A DNA stretch of 64,000 bases from Aminobacter aganoensis (GCF_014206975.1 NZ_JACHOU010000020.1:1-64000), one strand, 5' to 3'. Shown: positions 54,860 to 63,263, counted from the first letter of the stretch. Notes: generated by a model from the letters alone, not told the origin. Numbers and translations: made by a program.

Positions 54860-55110
54860 TAGAACAGGTCCTCTATGCTATCGCTCGCCTTGCTGCGGGG
54901 ACGGACGACGAGTTCGAGGTCGAGAGCCGAGAGCGCGGTCATCAGCGTGCGCAGTTGGACGGCGGGCTCCCCAGCCTCAAGGCGGGAGACGGTGCCTTGG
55001 CGCAGATGGATGTGGTCACCGAGCGTGCCTTGCGTCAGGCCGGCTTGCTTGCGGGCCCGGCGCAGGATAGCGCCAAGTTGTTTTTCGCTGCGGGCAATCT
55101 GATCAGCCAT
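54859..55110 (-). CDS. hipB: HipB-type antitoxin (XRE family)
   Basis: 83 residues from the ATG at 55110 (an earlier ATG at 55128 is possible). HTH: RRARKQAGLTQGTLGDHIHLRQGTVSRLEAGEP; then LMTALSALDLELVVRPR. It neutralises HipA and represses the operon by binding the paired operators just upstream. Confidence 0.92.
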   Translation of the reverse strand: MADQIARSEKQLGAILRRARKQAGLTQGTLGDHIHLRQGTVSRLEAGEPAVQLRTLMTALSALDLELVVRPRSKASDSIEDLF

Positions 55111-55130
55111 GTTGACCTCCATAAACAAAT

Positions 55131-55146
55131 ATACGAATTCACGTAT
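55131..55146. promoter_or_regulatory. HipB operator 1
   Basis: ATACG-AATTCA-CGTAT: inverted repeat with a 6-bp spacer, 20 bp upstream of hipB, extended to TATACG...CGTATA. Confidence 0.7.
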
Positions 55147-55184
55147 AAAGTGTCAATATACGGTTTTGCGCATTAAATAGAAAA

Positions 55185-55200
55185 ATACGCCTTCACGTAT
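55185..55200. promoter_or_regulatory. HipB operator 2
   Basis: ATACG-CCTTCA-CGTAT: same arms and spacer length as operator 1, with the shared TTCA. The centres are 54 bp apart, about five helical turns. A half-site ATACG also occurs near 55157. Confidence 0.7.
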
Positions 55201-55555
55201 AACGCAAGGGCATACGCAAACCCTAATTAGGAATACTTCCATGGGCCGAGTGACGCGCGGATTAGCCCGGCTCTCTTCCCACGTCTGGACAAGGGTCTGA
55301 ACCTGCCAATGAGAGGTAGACCGCATCGGACTACCCTTTGCGTCAACCCCGAGAATAGCGGGCTCGTCGAGATGGCAAGCCGCCCTGCACACTTCCATCG
55401 GCATGCCGGAGCCGTCCGACTATAACTGCACCAGCCTCAGTGGGTCGGACTGCTCACAGACCATTTTCGCTGACGAGTTGTCGGGAAGTGTCAGCAATCT
55501 TTTCCACGTGTCGCGTTCGTGCGGGACAATGCCCTCATTAGCTAAGGAGGCATTG
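55201..55555. other. Gap between hip operators and small membrane gene
   Basis: 355 bp; no gene, terminator or clear promoter seen. Confidence 0.45.
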
Positions 55556-55765
55556 ATGAACAGGTTTGACATTTCGTTGTTCGGTTTTCGTCTGATTGCC
55601 AGAGGGCAAGTTGGGATTGCGGGCGCGTTGCTTGTGGTAGCGATGCTGGTTGGCCTCGCAGTTGCCTCTTCATTAATTGCGCTGCTGGCCGATGGGGGTG
55701 CGGTCCTACCACCGACCACTCGAGCGGTGCAGTTGCCGCAGCTGCAACAAGGCTTCTCCAGATAG
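55556..55765 (+). CDS. Small membrane protein
   Basis: 69 residues from the ATG at 55556, chosen because of the strong ribosome site AAGGAGG. A central hydrophobic helix (VGIAGALLVVAMLVGLAVAS) with a short hydrophobic continuation. No family recognised. Confidence 0.6.
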   Translation: MNRFDISLFGFRLIARGQVGIAGALLVVAMLVGLAVASSLIALLADGGAVLPPTTRAVQLPQLQQGFSR

Positions 55766-55850
55766 ATGGAGAAGCCTCCAAGACACCGAGACCTATGCTT
55801 CGTATCACGAAAGCCGGCGGTAGCAGGGGTCTGGCGACCCCAAGGAGACC

Positions 55851-56339
55851 TCAGTGCCACAACGACGCAACCTTCTTCGTTCGCGTGCAGTGGTGCCAGT
55901 CGCGCCGAGGGCCTACATCGACGTGGACAATGCCCGTGCTGCAGTAGGTTCCGACGCCGCCTATTCCATTCAGCTCCCGAGCGTAGCGGGCAATCTGGCC
56001 AGGTTTGATACCAATAATCCTGATATCGGCGGCCTTGCACTTCGCGTGCATGGAGCGACCCGACCTCGGACGATAGCCTGAAGTCACCACAGGCCGCTTT
56101 CCAAATCTTCGGTGCAAGCTTGTCAGCACAGCAATAAGTTGAGCTGGAAAACAGTTGCTTCTGACATTGTTGCTCTGCTTGGTGTAGGCGACCTCAAGTT
56201 TACTCTCGAAATCGGGGATAAGGCCCTGAAGGCCGCTTGGATGGTGAGCCTCAGGGCTCTGGCTTGCGTACAGCGAGGCGACGGACAGTCCGCAGATCAT
56301 GATGCCAGTAGCAAAGGTTGAAGTTGCCGACATAGGCAT
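55851..56339 (-). CDS. M15-family (YcbK/DUF882-like) peptidase, secreted
   Basis: 162 residues. Signal sequence (GIMICGLSVASLYAS), then the M15 zinc site: SMHAKCKAADIRI (H and D) and GIVHVDVG (second His), with VTSGYRPRSGRS before them. These enzymes cleave bonds in peptidoglycan. Good agreement with the family; target not known. Confidence 0.85.
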   Translation of the reverse strand: MPMSATSTFATGIMICGLSVASLYASQSPEAHHPSGLQGLIPDFESKLEVAYTKQSNNVRSNCFPAQLIAVLTSLHRRFGKRPVVTSGYRPRSGRSMHAKCKAADIRIIGIKPGQIARYARELNGIGGVGTYCSTGIVHVDVGPRRDWHHCTRTKKVASLWH

Positions 56340-57129
56340 GGGGAAACTCCATATTGAGTTGCCATTCCCAAATGCCGCAAGTCAGGAAGCACCCTCATTA
56401 GTTGCATCGATTTGGGCTCAATTGTGGCAAGCGAGGGATTGAACGCCTCCTATCTTTTCCGCGAAGGCCCGCCCTCGATCCGCTTGGCATATCTCACGCA
56501 AACTCCCTGTCGGGCCCGCGTGTTGCCGCATGTGCCCTTTGGTCTGAGAGGCGACCGGGACCGGGCCCGAAGGTCTTCGAGCACGTCCATGTGATGGAGC
56601 GACCCGCCCCACGCTCTGAGGATTGAGGCCTGCCGTCCCTCCCCGCAGGTCTCTCTTCCTGCGGCGCATCGGCGCGCGGTCCCAAACCTCCGCTTCCAGG
56701 CCAGTCCTTAGATCTCCGATACCGCGGAAGCTTCTGTTGACCGTAGGTGCCTTACCTTTACTCGCAGCACAACCGAGCCGGGACAGCGCCTTGTCGCCGG
56801 AACTGACTTGCGACCCAAGTTTCGGCATGCGGGAATTCGCGTCTGTGGGTGCCGACAAAAAACTGCAGCATTGCCCGCCGTTCCTCGCGGTTCTGCCGCC
56901 GCAGCCGTTCAGTTCGAGCTATCAAAGGCGTAGAAAACCAAGCTCGAGGTCGGCGTCCCGCTTGATGAGGCGCGGGCGCCGGCGAGCTCTGAGGCCTTTT
57001 CATCGATTATTGAGTTGGGGGTCTAGGTCGGCATGACAACTCATTGAGATCTCCTCCCGGAGACCATCGTTCAGTTGTCGAAATCTCTCCTTCCGAAGGT
57101 GGCGGACTTTTTGGGTGCTGAAGCCGCTT
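56340..57129. other. Long gap without recognised gene
   Basis: 790 bp. Open frames on both strands (for example 56418-56858 minus, 56623-57036 plus) have biased, non-protein-like composition rich in Arg, Ser and Pro. One GGGGAGGG octamer on the minus strand lies at 56637-56644. Possibly decayed sequence. Confidence 0.5.
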
Positions 57130-57480
57130 TCAGTTCAACCCGCCGGCTCGTTCGAGTTCCCGCCTGGCAATGGCTTGAAATTCCTGCGTTGCCTCGTGCA
57201 ATGCGGAATCGATCAGGTACCTGAGCATCGGCCAGTTCGCGGCCTCGGCCTTGGCCTCGTTGAGCTTGTCGATCATGGCAATGATGCGGGCCAGATCGGT
57301 AGGTTCGTCGCTCATCTCAGACCTCTCCCCGCCGCCTGCGTGACGGGCTCGTCGGTCTACACCGGTGATGTCCGGGGCATCCGCGCCGATGGTCATCCGG
57401 CTATTTCCCAGGCGTTGGTCGACCGTGACTTCAATCGTTATCGTATCCCCGACGCGGATGTCTCGCGGTTTCTCAGCCAT
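57130..57480 (-). CDS. Hypothetical protein
   Basis: 116 residues from the ATG at 57480. A beta-rich start (GDTITIEVTVDQRLGNSRMTIG) is followed by a helical part (DLARIIAMIDKLNEAKAEA, YLIDSALHEATQEFQAIARR). No family recognised. Codon use and composition look like a real gene. Confidence 0.6.
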   Translation of the reverse strand: MAEKPRDIRVGDTITIEVTVDQRLGNSRMTIGADAPDITGVDRRARHAGGGERSEMSDEPTDLARIIAMIDKLNEAKAEAANWPMLRYLIDSALHEATQEFQAIARRELERAGGLN

Positions 57481-57574
57481 CACCCCCCTGCCAATCGACA
57501 GTTATGCAAACGCCTTAGCCCCGCCTCGCCAGCAATGACATCTTCGCTGTCGCCGCGGCTGCCCGCCCCGGTCG

Positions 57575-57889
57575 ACCGACCTCGGCACCGTGGTTTACGA
57601 GAAGGCCGCCGCCCTGTTCGAAAAGCGCGACTACGACGCGCTGATCGCGCTCTCCAACTCCACCGCCTTCGGCCTGTCGTCAGGCGTCTGCACCAACGAC
57701 TTCCGCCGCATGCAGAAATACATCGCAGGCCTGCAGGTCGGCACCGTGAACATCTGGGAAGTTCCCGGATACCGCATCGAGATGTCGCCCTTCGGCGGCA
57801 TCAAGGACTCTGGCAACGGCTACAAGGAAGGCGTCATCGAAGCCATGAAAAGCTTCACCAACGTCAAGACAGTCTCATTGCCCTGGTAA
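57575..57889 (+). pseudogene. Aldehyde dehydrogenase relic (phosphonoacetaldehyde-dehydrogenase-like)
   Basis: The frame reads [18 protein letters not shown] and then jumps to [20 protein letters not shown], continuing to the normal C-terminal end ([17 protein letters not shown], then [14 protein letters not shown]). In the full enzyme these two parts are about 80 residues apart, so an internal deletion has occurred, and the first 300 residues with the catalytic cysteine are absent. Not functional. Confidence 0.8.
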
Positions 57890-58039
57890 GTTTCAACTCC
57901 CTCGCCGCTTGGAACAGGTCAACGGGCCTGGTAAAGGGCATTGCCACGCCTCAATCTGAAGTAGAGAACGCGGGACATCTTGCTGCGTTGAGAGACCCCG
58001 GGACGCTAGCCGACGACAAGCCAATCGCCACGCATTGGA

Positions 58040-58073
58040 AAAGACGCCCGCCACCTCGTGGCGGGCGTCTTTT
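58040..58073. terminator. Bidirectional intrinsic terminator
   Basis: AAAGACGCCCGCCAC (58040-58054), loop CTC, GTGGCGGGCGTCTTTT (58058-58073). A long stem with A and T tracts on both sides, between a rightward relic and a leftward gene. Confidence 0.88.
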
Positions 58074-58094
58074 CATTTTCAGAAGCGAGTTCTG

Positions 58095-58313
58095 CTACGC
58101 TGGCGGCAGACTGTCTTCTTCTTCATCGTCCGACGCTGGATCGGGAGTATCGTCTTCGTCGCCTTCCGGCTCGTCCGGAGCGACGTCCTCATCCATATCG
58201 TCATCGTCCAGTTCCGGTCGCGACGGAGCATCGGCCGGCATGTCATCGGGGAGAAACCCCCGCGGTTCGTCCGGATCGTCCTGCAACGGTTCACGTCCTT
58301 GCTGTGAGGTCAT
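58095..58313 (-). CDS. Small highly acidic protein
   Basis: 72 residues, very rich in Asp, Glu and Pro (DDDDMDEDVAPDEPEGDEDD). No hydrophobic core, so probably disordered. AAGGA ribosome site. It follows the hydrophilic protein gene on the same strand, 26 bp away. Function unknown. Confidence 0.7.
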   Translation of the reverse strand: MTSQQGREPLQDDPDEPRGFLPDDMPADAPSRPELDDDDMDEDVAPDEPEGDEDDTPDPASDDEEEDSLPPA

Positions 58314-58339
58314 CTTGTTTTCCTTCGAGATGGAAGTGG

Positions 58340-58528
58340 CTACTTGCGATTGCCGCCGCCGCTGCCGCTCCCGCCGGCGCGCTTGTCGTCCTCTTTTCCT
58401 TTGCCGCTGGACGACGACCCGGTGCCGCTCGACTTCTGCTTTTCGTCCCTACCGGCGTTTTTGTGGCTTTGCTCTCCGGCCTTGCGATGCTGCTCGCTGC
58501 TGCCGCCTTGGGTGCCTTGATTGGCCAT
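58340..58528 (-). CDS. Small hydrophilic, Gly/Ser/Lys-rich protein
   Basis: 62 residues, low complexity (QHRKAGEQSHKNAGRDEK, then SGTGSSSSGKGKEDDKRAGG). It resembles stress-type hydrophilic proteins but no family is certain. AAAGGACC ribosome site. A stress-type promoter lies about 55 bp upstream. Confidence 0.65.
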   Translation of the reverse strand: MANQGTQGGSSEQHRKAGEQSHKNAGRDEKQKSSGTGSSSSGKGKEDDKRAGGSGSGGGNRK

Positions 58529-58581
58529 GACATTGGTCCTTTAAGTTCCAGTGCCGGCGGGTTTGCCGACGCCTGCGAACC

Positions 58582-58606
58582 AACCTGTTTGCCGATCAAA
58601 GGTTCC
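58582..58606 (-). promoter_or_regulatory. Possible EcfG/RpoE2-type promoter
   Basis: On the minus strand GGAAC (58606-58602), 16 bases, GGTT (58585-58582); fits GGAAC-N18-TT. It would drive the two small genes at 58528 and 58313. Confidence 0.55.
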
Positions 58607-58644
58607 GACCCAAAGAAAAACGTGATCGATAGCATTAACCTAGA

Positions 58645-58681
58645 TACGTCTTTTTACATAGCAGTACGTCTTTTTACATAG
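58645..58681. repeat. 17-bp tandem direct repeat
   Basis: TACGTCTTTTTACATAG occurs at 58645-58661 and again at 58665-58681, period 20 bp, in an AT-rich gap. Confidence 0.8.
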
Positions 58682-58825
58682 ATATCAGCGGAATATTCTT
58701 TTATTATTTGCAATCCATGATGCGTTGATATTTGTAGAATCTAGCAATACGATCAACTAACAAGGGCATCGTCGGCTGCAAGCGTTCACCGGTGCTTCCG
58801 CCCAGACAACATGGAGGAGGAAGCC

Positions 58826-59050
58826 ATGACGCTTTCAATCTCAGCTTTCGAATTCGATATCGCGAAAAGCATCATTGTCGAAGCGGCCACCTCAAATCCC
58901 GATAAAGACAATTCCTGGCTGCGTAGCCAGGCACAGATGACCTTGGAAGAGATGTGTCCCGGGACAAAGGTGACTGGGGAACAGATTAACGCTTTGATCA
59001 CAGCTGCAATCAAAGCCAGGGGCCGCACCACCGCTGCATTGGTTGATTAG
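58826..59050 (+). CDS. Hypothetical small protein
   Basis: 74 residues from the ATG at 58826 (ribosome site GGAGGA). Mostly helical: FEFDIAKSIIVEAATSNPDK, WLRSQAQMTLEEMCPG, INALITAAIKARGR. No family recognised. Its end overlaps the end of the convergent small gene by four bases. Confidence 0.65.
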   Translation: MTLSISAFEFDIAKSIIVEAATSNPDKDNSWLRSQAQMTLEEMCPGTKVTGEQINALITAAIKARGRTTAALVD

Positions 59051-59214
59051 CGTTTCTTAGCTAGAAATCGAGCTTCTCTTACGAGAGTCGGCCATTCATG
59101 CCCCAGATCCGCAACAAGCTTCCGAGCTTGATCTTCAGTGATACCGGTTTCTTTCATCAAGCGTCGTATCGTCAAGTCCGCAATTTTTTGCTGTTCACGA
59201 GGTTGGTCGGGCAT
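59047..59214 (-). CDS. Hypothetical 55-residue helical protein
   Basis: ATG at 59214 with GGAG ribosome site. Helical and charged: QQKIADLTIRRLMKETG, ITEDQARKLVADLGHEW, LVREARFLAKKR, suggesting a two-helix HTH-like fold. Upstream on the same strand GGAAC (59316-59312), 16 bases, GGTT (59295-59292) fits a stress promoter. Family unknown. Confidence 0.55.
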   Translation of the reverse strand: MPDQPREQQKIADLTIRRLMKETGITEDQARKLVADLGHEWPTLVREARFLAKKR

Positions 59215-59613
59215 AGGATCTCCAGTTGTGCTCCTGTTGGGAACATGGGATTGGCGCGGCTAGCCGCAGACTCGTCACCAGAGCTATCCGGCAACCGTTT
59301 CACCGCTCACAGGTTCCGCTTTTAGGGAAACAATCTGCCTTTGTGCCATCGGCCAAATAGAAAAGCCCGCCGTATTACTACGACGGGCTCAGCTTGGAGG
59401 TGTGCTGAAGGAGGAGCTCAGGGGGATCTGTATTCCTTCAACGCGCTTCAGACTGATCTAAAAGCCGCTAACACGAGGTAAAAGATGACTCGTGTTGCAT
59501 AGACTTGAGAAACTTTCGCATGATCGCCAGATGCCACGATGGCGAAACCGCCAAGCCTATTGCAATATCAACGGCAGGAGCGATTACGTTCTGCGAAATC
59601 ATGGGGTAAGCTA
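59215..59613. other. Regulatory gap before the MucR-like gene
   Basis: 400 bp. Holds the stress-type promoter for the leftward small gene, a hairpin at 59364-59387 (GCCCGCCG with CGACGGGC, one mismatch) followed by TTTT only on the minus strand, and the inverted repeat AACACGAG/CTCGTGTT at 59470-59496. No gene seen. Confidence 0.55.
59470..59496. promoter_or_regulatory. Inverted repeat upstream of the MucR-like gene
   Basis: AACACGAG (59470-59477), 11-bp spacer, CTCGTGTT (59489-59496). Ros/MucR proteins control their own genes, so this could be an operator; alternatively an RNA hairpin. Confidence 0.4.
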
Positions 59614-60063
59614 ATGACCGAACCATTGCCGAAGCCGACCGGCCAGTTCGTTGAGCTAACTGCAGATCTGGTCGCTGCCTATGTTTCTAACAATCCGGTG
59701 CCGCCTGCGGAACTTCCAGAGCTGATTGCCCAAGTTTACACTAGCATTAGCAGCCTGAGCGCGCCGACAGAGGAGGTTGCAGTGCGGCCGAAGCCGCATA
59801 TTCCGATTAAAAAGACCGTCACCCCCGAATATCTGATCAGCCTGGAAGACGGGAAACAGTATCGGCTACTTAAGCGCCATTTGGCGGGTGCTGGTCTGAC
59901 GCCTGATGAGTATCGCATGAAGTGGTCGCTTCCAACCGACTATCCGATGGTAGCGCCTGCGTACACTGCCAAGCGGTCTGAACTGGCCAAGAAACTGGGC
60001 CTCGGGCGCAAACCCCTGGCGAGGACGCCTGCCAAACAACGAAATGGTAAGGCAAAGACTTAA
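59614..60063 (+). CDS. Ros/MucR-family regulator lacking the first zinc cysteine
   Basis: 149 residues from the ATG at 59614; 59539 is a longer option. The family body is clear: FVELTADLVAAYVSNNPVP at the start, TPEYLISLEDGKQYRLLKRHL, LTPDEYRMKWSLPTDYPMVAPAY, then a basic tail. In classical MucR the zinc finger begins with CLEDG; here the cysteine is serine (ISLEDG). Some Mesorhizobium family members are reported to work without zinc, so it may still bind DNA. MucR proteins repress surface-polysaccharide and other genes. Confidence 0.88.
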   Translation: MTEPLPKPTGQFVELTADLVAAYVSNNPVPPAELPELIAQVYTSISSLSAPTEEVAVRPKPHIPIKKTVTPEYLISLEDGKQYRLLKRHLAGAGLTPDEYRMKWSLPTDYPMVAPAYTAKRSELAKKLGLGRKPLARTPAKQRNGKAKT

Positions 60064-60149
60064 CAAGGCTACCTTACGGCGGTGATGGCCAGCGGGTGCC
60101 GGCTTCTTCACACCAACCAAGCGAGGCCGTTGCGAACGAAACGGAAACG

Positions 60150-62243
60150 ATGCTTCATGATCGCATGAACATCGCCATTCGTGATTCGGCACCGGAGCCC
60201 GATTATCTCTCAAGGTTGAACGTCGGCCAGCGCGCCGCTGTCATGCATGGCGATGGTTGTTCCGCAAGGCCCCTGCTCATCGTTGCCGGTGCCGGATCGG
60301 GCAAGACAAACACCCTCGCTCACCGGGTTGCCCATCTCATCGTCCGCGGCGCCGATCCCCGCCGCATTCTACTGATGACCTTCTCCCGCCGCGCCGCCGC
60401 AGAGATGACCAAGCGCGTCGAGCGCATCGCCGCCGATGTGTTGAAGGAGCGCGCGGGGAGCCTGCTGGAAGGACTGAGCTGGGCCGGCACGTTCCATTCC
60501 GTCGGCGCCAGGCTGCTCAGGGACTATGCGCTGGATATCGGGCTTGAGCCCGCCTTCACCATCCATGACCGGGAAGACTCCGCCGATCTGATGAACCTGG
60601 TTCGCCACGAGCTCGAATACTCCGAGACGGAGCACCGCTTTCCCACCAAGGCGACCTGCCTTGCGATCTATTCCCGCGTCGTCAATTCCCAGGATGCGAT
60701 CGAGGCCGTGCTGGGCAGTGCCTTTCCCTGGTGTATCGGCTGGAGCGACGAGCTCAAGCGCCTGTTCGGCGCCTATGTCGAGGCCAAGCAAGCCCAGAAC
60801 GTCGTCGATTACGACGACCTTTTGCTCTACTGGTCACAGCTGGCCGCCGAGCCGGAGATCGCGGCGCATCTTGCTTCGCGTTTCGACCATATCCTTGTCG
60901 ACGAATACCAGGACACCAACAGGCTGCAGGCGGCGATCCTGACTGCGATCAAGCCCGACGGCCGCGGCCTGACGGTGGTGGGCGACGACGCCCAGTCGAT
61001 CTATTCGTTCCGCGCCGCCGAAGTGCGCAACATCCTCGACTTCCCCACCCTGTTTGCCGAACCTGCCGACGTGGTCACGCTCGACCAGAACTATCGCTCG
61101 ACGGATGCCATCCTCAACGCCGCCAATGCCGTCATCGGCGAGGCCTCGGAGCGTTTCACCAAGAATCTCTGGACCGAACGTGCGTCGCTGGAAAAGCCTC
61201 TCATCGTGACCGTGCCCGACGAAGCCGAACAGGCAAGCTATGTCTGCGACGAGGTGCTCAAGGAGCGCGAGGCGGGCACGCTGTTGAAAGAGCAGGCGGT
61301 GCTGTTTCGCGCAGCTCACCATGCAGGGCCACTCGAGGTCGAACTCACCCGGCGCAACATCCCCTTCGTCAAATTCGGCGGACTGAAGTTTCTAGATGCT
61401 GCTCATGTCAAGGACTTGCTGGCGGTGCTGCGCTTCGCCCAGAACCCGCGCGACCGCATCGCCGGCTTCAGAGTGATGCAGCTGATGCCCGGCATTGGCC
61501 CGTCATCGGCGGCAAACGCGATCGAAAGCATGGAGCAGTCGCTCGACCTGGAGATGGGCCTAGCAAGGTTCGTGCCGCCGGCCCGGGCAGCAAGCGACTG
61601 GCCCGGCTTCATTGACCTGTTTTGCGAACTCAGGCGCGGGCCCGGCTGGCCAGCCGAGATGGAGCGGGCGCGGCTCTGGTACGAGCCGCATCTTGAGCGC
61701 AAGCATGAGGATGCGACGACACGAAAGGCCGACCTTCTCCAGCTGGAACAAATCGCCTCGGCATATCCCAGTCGCGAGCGCTTCCTTACTGAGCTGACAC
61801 TCGATCCGCCATCGGCTACTAGCGACGAGGCTGGGCCGCCGTATCTTGACGAGGACTATCTCATCCTGTCCACGATCCATTCGGCCAAGGGCCAGGAGTG
61901 GACCAAAGTGTTCGTTCTCAATGCGGTGGACGGCTGCATGCCGATCGACCTGAGCGCTGGCGAGCACAAGGAGCTGGAGGAAGAGCGCCGGCTGCTCTAT
62001 GTCGCGATGACACGGGCCAAGGATTCACTCCATTTGATCACGCCGCAGCGTTTCTTCTCCTCCGGTCAGATGGCGCGCGGCGACAGGCATGTCTATGCCT
62101 CGCGCACCCGTTTCATCCCAGCGCATCTTCTGGAGCACTTCAAGGCCACGTCCTGGACAAGTCAGTCGTTCCGCCAAGACAAAGCGGCACGGCCGCGCAG
62201 CTCGGTCGACATCAAGGGCAAGATGCGGTCAATGTGGAAATAG
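60150..62243 (+). CDS. UvrD/Rep-family ATP-dependent DNA helicase
   Basis: 697 residues from the ATG at 60150; the frame is open to 60096, and 60165 is another start. SF1 helicase motifs in order: GAGSGKTNTLAHR, VDEYQDTNRLQ, GDDAQSIYSFRAA, LDQNYRST, LSTIHSAKGQEW and VAMTRAKDSLHL. It unwinds DNA from 3' to 5' in repair or replication restart. GC-rich and compositionally different from neighbouring small genes. No nuclease or defence partner adjacent. Confidence 0.93.
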   Translation: MLHDRMNIAIRDSAPEPDYLSRLNVGQRAAVMHGDGCSARPLLIVAGAGSGKTNTLAHRVAHLIVRGADPRRILLMTFSRRAAAEMTKRVERIAADVLKERAGSLLEGLSWAGTFHSVGARLLRDYALDIGLEPAFTIHDREDSADLMNLVRHELEYSETEHRFPTKATCLAIYSRVVNSQDAIEAVLGSAFPWCIGWSDELKRLFGAYVEAKQAQNVVDYDDLLLYWSQLAAEPEIAAHLASRFDHILVDEYQDTNRLQAAILTAIKPDGRGLTVVGDDAQSIYSFRAAEVRNILDFPTLFAEPADVVTLDQNYRSTDAILNAANAVIGEASERFTKNLWTERASLEKPLIVTVPDEAEQASYVCDEVLKEREAGTLLKEQAVLFRAAHHAGPLEVELTRRNIPFVKFGGLKFLDAAHVKDLLAVLRFAQNPRDRIAGFRVMQLMPGIGPSSAANAIESMEQSLDLEMGLARFVPPARAASDWPGFIDLFCELRRGPGWPAEMERARLWYEPHLERKHEDATTRKADLLQLEQIASAYPSRERFLTELTLDPPSATSDEAGPPYLDEDYLILSTIHSAKGQEWTKVFVLNAVDGCMPIDLSAGEHKELEEERRLLYVAMTRAKDSLHLITPQRFFSSGQMARGDRHVYASRTRFIPAHLLEHFKATSWTSQSFRQDKAARPRSSVDIKGKMRSMWK

Positions 62244-62447
62244 CTCGCCGCGAGGAGCTGTTTTTTGCTGGCAGTCCACTTCCTTCTAATCGAATAGCTG
62301 CCGAATCCCGGGCGAAAACAAGGTTGCAGTTCCACTGCAGCCTCTCCTTCGCCAACCATACCAGGGCTGAGGAGTGATGGGACATTGCGCCACGGCACAG
62401 AAATCGGGGGCGGCATTACCGACCTGGTCACCTGCCGGCCACCCTAA

Positions 62448-62472
62448 GGAACTGACCACGACATGTTGCATT
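62448..62472 (+). promoter_or_regulatory. Possible EcfG/RpoE2-type promoter
   Basis: GGAAC (62448-62452), 18 bases, TT (62471-62472). About 43 bp upstream of the hypothetical gene at 62515. Confidence 0.45.
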
Positions 62473-62514
62473 GATCTAGCTCCAACTCCCTCGATCGCTA
62501 GGAGGTACTTCGCT

Positions 62515-62805
62515 ATGAACGGTTTGTTGGGGCTCGATACCTTGGGACGATCTGGTGACGGACTAGGCGAGAAGTTCAAGCTATTGCTCCATGCAGCAGC
62601 ACGCGATGCGCAACGTGCGGCGACTATGAAACGCCTAGGTGAAACAAGTTCCTTACAAGTCGCCCCTGGTGTGGAATTGGGCCTGACGGCCGACGACGAT
62701 AGCCGCCCCAGAGACCCGCGAATGCCCGCCCAAGGAACCGACCTGCCCCCTCTGCCGGGGGCTGAGCCAGACTGTGGCATTCCACTCCAACGCGCGAAAT
62801 CATGA
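62515..62805 (+). CDS. Hypothetical protein
   Basis: 96 residues from the ATG at 62515, with AGGAGG eight bases upstream. Helical N-terminal half (LGEKFKLLLHAAARDAQRAATMKR broken at Ala) and a Pro/Asp-rich tail. No family recognised; possible stress promoter upstream. Confidence 0.5.
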   Translation: MNGLLGLDTLGRSGDGLGEKFKLLLHAAARDAQRAATMKRLGETSSLQVAPGVELGLTADDDSRPRDPRMPAQGTDLPPLPGAEPDCGIPLQRAKS

Positions 62806-63131
62806 AAAAGGCGTGGAAAATGTCGGGCGGCTGCTCGTAACTGGCTGGCCTCAAGCGTCTCGCGCCTCCAGCCGCCAAGGCGCAGAGCCCTATGCCACGA
62901 GCGATCTGGCATTGGCCGAGGATCGCGACGTACAGGAAGGAAGAAGTCGCCAATGCCGGAAGGGCGCTCGCGATCGCGGCCATCGAACTGCGGCGTGGTG
63001 AATACCCCTTGGCTGATGCGGGACGTTCGGTTCCAAGGCCCAAATGACATAAAGCCGCCGTTCCACATTTCCGTTGTCCGGCAACAGCCCTCGGTCTGGA
63101 TAGCCATTCTGTTCTCGGTTGGGAAGCTCCG
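62806..63131. other. Gap between small hypothetical genes
   Basis: 325 bp. Short overlapping frames on both strands; none has a good ribosome site or domain. Confidence 0.4.
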
Positions 63132-63263
63132 ATGCAATCACGCCTCTATATCGTGCTGACAGTTTCGGCGATCGCAGTCGTGAGTTTCCTGATCCTCGGC
63201 CTGCCGAACCCTCTGCTTGAGACTCGTGGCGAAAGCCGCACCATTAGCCAGATAGCGGACTGA
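63132..63263 (+). CDS. Small single-helix membrane protein
   Basis: 43 residues from the ATG at 63132 (GGAAG ribosome site). One membrane helix (LYIVLTVSAIAVVSFLILGL) and a polar tail (ETRGESRTISQIAD). No family recognised. Confidence 0.45.
   Translation: MQSRLYIVLTVSAIAVVSFLILGLPNPLLETRGESRTISQIAD

Noticed and set aside
53612-54862. 416-codon frame opposite hipA
   Set aside because: Shadow of hipA, whose kinase motifs are clear.
57115-58530. 471-codon plus-strand frame
   Set aside because: Passes through two leftward small genes, an ALDH relic in another frame and a terminator; low-complexity Ser and Arg runs.
62892-63047. 51-codon plus-strand frame
   Set aside because: No ribosome site or family; cannot be separated from chance.
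62286-63137. 283-codon minus-strand frame
   Set aside because: No domain, biased composition, overlaps three better-supported short genes.
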